Shown: piece after piece, positions 61,322 to 64,000 of the stretch
Layout: each line of letters starts with the position of its first letter
Numbering within the stretch: the stretch's first letter is position 1
Source of the DNA: Adenanthera pavonina
Taxonomy: Eukaryota > Streptophyta > Magnoliopsida > Fabales > Fabaceae
Reading direction: 5' to 3'
DNA length: 64,000 nt
NCBI GenBank assembly: GCA_026686845.1
Contig: JAIVEN010000007.1
Span: 33,167,001 to 33,231,000, forward strand
The notes under the pieces: model-generated
What the model saw: only the letters and a program-made list of their open reading frames with translations
What the model was told of the DNA's origin: nothing
Databases searched by the model: none
Translations under genes and position numbers: made by a program

Positions 61322-63454
61322 TTATGCATGCTGCTCATGAGAATCTGACGTTTCAACTGGTGTATCAGAATGTGCCCCCCATTCAGTCCAAGATCCATCA
61401 TAGACTGCAACATCAGTCTTTCCAAGACGATGCAGACCCTGAAAAGGAGGTGGGAACAATCAAAACAAGGCATGAGAGGCTTAACCCTTTACCAAGGTTT
61501 TTATATGGACAAGTAAGAACTTCCATAGCGCAAAGTGAAAAAATCATTTAGACCTTGTATATGAGAAAGTTCTAAAATAGACCCAATCAAATAAAGATAA
61601 GTAGACTGAACTAATTACAAAGACACATTGGCTTGTCAGTTGGCAGGCACACCATTAAGATTTATATCTAACACATTTATGCGTCTCTTAATAAATAGTT
61701 ACAAGCGTTCTGTAACCCAGGTCTTCCCAAGAATCTCTAATAAATAAGCTTTGTCCTGCTCAGCTGAATACTGGAATCACGACCATTTTTAACAAGCATA
61801 ATAATATGCACCTAGGTGTTCAACCTCAAGAAACTACATGTAAAGGCTCCAATAGTCTAAACTCTAAATATATATATATATTCTACCTTTTGACTTCTAA
61901 TTTAAGACTTTCAAATGTGACTGTTAATCGATGGGTGTGGTCTGCATGTGTGCAGAATGCAATAGAGGTTCACACAGCTGAGTCAGGTCTCAAAATGCCC
62001 AACCCACCTACTATAGCCAGGTCCAGGTCTGAGTGATGCCACAATTTTCAGACCTCGTGTGCCAGTTCACCAAATTAGGAGAGGCAGAATCAAATATGGC
62101 ACATAAGCATTGAAGCAAAATACGAAGACAAAAATGGTAACTGACCCTTTCCTCACTTCTTTGAGTAGACTGAAAGTGGAAGCATGGGTAATTGCAATAA
62201 CCTTTGTAAGACAACCGTCTCAAAATAATTTATTTTGTTTCCCCTTCTACCCCCTTGAGAAAATAGGGCATTAGTTGACCCATCAAGAAGTAACATCAGA
62301 CGATTTGCTTTACCCTTCATTTCCAAAGCAAAAAAATCCAATTTGGTTCATCCAATTTAGAGAGATATAGCGAGAGTTACCAATGCGAGAATGCAGGCAG
62401 TTACCCCAGTGCCACAGGAAGCCAAAATTGGGCTTTCCAAAGAGATGCCTGCATGTGAACAGGAATGTCAGGTAACTGTAGTATAATATCAAATATCTCA
62501 ACAGGTATCAGAGAAGTTTTAAGAACTATGCAGTTAATTTCAGCACAGGGATATCTGTCCCAACAGGCTTCAGACCTTCTTCATCAAATCGCTTCTTAAG
62601 CTGATCTCGTGGTAATAATGTCTGTGAAGCATCCAGCACCTGCAGATAAAAACAAACGTCACTGATAAAATAGTCTGGCAAATATTTTCTTTATTGTATG
62701 TTTGCGTTTGGGTCTATGTAATTAAAAAGAATTTCATAAAAGTGAGTACCCCAATATTAACTTCAATAAAATTTATTATGTCCAGCTCTGATGGTTTCAG
62801 TCTCCTCTATCTGGAGGATGTGGAATCAAACTAATACCCTTCTACAGCCCTCAAAATCAGAGCTAATACAATTTACGATTTGCCATCTCATTATTAATTG
62901 AGGTACACTGAAATTCCCTTCTATTTTAAGAAAGTTTTTTTTTTTTGCCCCAAAGTTTGTTGTGCTACACATTTTGTCATAGTGCACCACTTGTACTCTA
63001 TGACCATTTAGAGCATTTCCTCCAAATCATGCTCCTCAAAAGTATTAGTTCATTTGGCTTCTCTGGAAAACAACTCGGTTATTCTTGCAATGCAAACATT
63101 TTTTCCATCATGTCAAACTTATCTTTCTCGATTTCACTGCTAGGATTAAACCTGACCTCATTTATTTTTTTAATCTATAGAATGCAGGAAAGCTGGTTAC
63201 TTTGAAACAGAAAGAAAACTCAGCAGACCAAATTTAAGAAGCCAAAACCACATGACAAACAATACCTAATGGCATAACCTGGTAGTAGCTATCAAAGACA
63301 CTGCTATGACTAGAAAGGTTAGTATGTTTTTCTGGGTTATAACGACATTACTGACATGGCCAAATGCTGTACCTGGATAAAAGGAATGCACTTGCTGCCA
63401 GGTACATGACCAGCTCTGATTCCCTTTCGGGGCTCTGGTACAGCTCCATCAAAC
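61322..63454 (-). CDS. STR1: Thiosulfate/3-mercaptopyruvate sulfurtransferase (STR1-like), 3' part
   Basis: Two-domain rhodanese that moves sulfur from mercaptopyruvate or thiosulfate to cyanide or thiols; Arabidopsis STR1 is mitochondrial, STR2 cytosolic. Visible exons in transcript order: 63454-63373, 62639-62576, 62448-62381, 61438-61322 (stop at 61322-61324), about 110 residues of the second rhodanese domain. Motifs: RFDGAVPEPRKGIRAGHVPG, LKKRFDEEGIS, catalytic loop ASCGTGVTACILA with the persulfide-forming Cys intact, then VYDGSWTEWGAHSDTP. All four exons join in phase. The first rhodanese domain and start lie upstream. The next exon to the right was not located with confidence: a possible donor at about 63966 gives sequence I could not match to the family. 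STR1 rather than STR2 is a family-level guess. Confidence 0.9.
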
Positions 63455-64000
63455 CTGCCGGAAGATAAAATCTCTATAAAGTTCAAAAGAGGCACACCAG
63501 AAATTGAAATTCTGAATTATTGAACTACTTTACAGAAAATAAGAAATTGTTCAAAGGGAGGATATCAGGATTCTCCAAAATCAAAATGAATAAAAAGAAA
63601 AATAATGACTGAATTGAAGCATAATCAATGAAAGCCTCTAAATCTCCAATATATTCCTTATTTCTTCGGCCAATGCCAAAATCCAGCAATTGATCATAAG
63701 AATGCCCTCTCACCAATTAAAAACAAAAAAAGAAGAAAAATAGCAAGGGGCATTGTGACATGCTACTAAGAACAGCAGGAGTCAGCCGTTTAGGGTACTG
63801 GAAGCACATAATAGAGGGTAAGAACTTTGTATGACCATCTAAATTGGCTAACATTAGTTTCCAGCTTAAAACATCTATCAATTGATAATTCTCGCTTCAC
63901 AAAACTTTAAAGAGTATAAGTATCGTCAGCTATCCTACATATTAGCCATAGAAAGAGTTGACTGACCTATCAAATTCCTCCTTGATAAGTTGGAAAGGAA
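63455..64000. other. Probable intron of the sulfurtransferase gene
   Basis: AT-rich, with no rhodanese-like sequence I can identify on the minus strand. A possible donor TTTGATAG|GTCAGT sits at about 63965; the exon it would end is cut by or near the window edge. Confidence 0.45.

Noticed and set aside
63966..64000. Short possible coding end (EEFDR followed by GT) on the minus strand
   Set aside because: It can be joined in phase to the next sulfurtransferase exon, but the encoded sequence does not fit the rhodanese family as I know it; too little sequence to decide.

Overview
The window is nuclear DNA from a flowering plant, most probably a woody or perennial eudicot. The genes have many introns with GT/AG junctions, the intergenic DNA is AT-rich, there are plant-specific families (GRAS, NF-YC, PB1-Raf kinases, CDR1-type aspartic protease, FTSH12), and LTR, LINE and MITE insertions lie in introns and between genes. 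I see no bacterial, viral or CRISPR features.

Layout from left to right. (1) 395-5155 (+): 3' part of a plastid FtsH-type protease, FTSH12. (2) 5709-11974 (-): five-exon peroxisomal 2,4-dienoyl-CoA reductase. Its 3.8-kb third intron holds a nested Ty3/Gypsy-type LTR element at 6675-9775 that carries gag and protease remnants but no reverse transcriptase. (3) About 12742-18842 (-): a nearly full-length, degenerate plant L1-type LINE with ORF1, endonuclease, RT and RNase H. (4) 20998-21813 (-): NF-YC transcription factor subunit with a 1.3-kb leader intron. (5) 27305-28930 (+): GRAS transcription factor. (6) 30142-36259 and 39682-46347 (-): two intact tandem copies of a PB1-domain Raf-like (B4 group) MAPKKK, each of eight coding exons with a separate 5' leader exon. 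(7) 50552-52632 (-): CDR1-like secreted aspartic protease. (8) 53508-56092 (+): organelle-targeted methyltransferase of the rRNA_methylase/YtqB family. (9) 56479-56551: decayed tRNA-Asn; 56733-56805 (-): intact tRNA-Arg(CCG). (10) 58456-60839 (+): bHLH transcription factor of the bHLH52/53 type. (11) 61322-63454 (-): 3' part of a mercaptopyruvate sulfurtransferase (STR1-like), continuing towards or beyond the right edge.

The genes form no operon or pathway. FTSH12 and a PB1-Raf kinase are also neighbours in Arabidopsis (At1g79560/At1g79570), so the left half probably keeps an old syntenic block that transposon insertion has widened and kinase duplication has extended. Exon junctions were worked out by hand from splice signals, reading phase and recalled family sequence. 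In every complete multi-exon model the summed exon length is a multiple of three.

I found no convincing new biological system. The most informative non-genic signals are the RT-less LTR element with TA..CA ends and a clean target duplication, a 44-bp truncated retroposon with a perfect 15-bp target duplication, a 30-bp minisatellite in one kinase leader intron, MITE candidates that tell the two kinase copies apart, and a spliced upstream ORF ahead of the bHLH gene.
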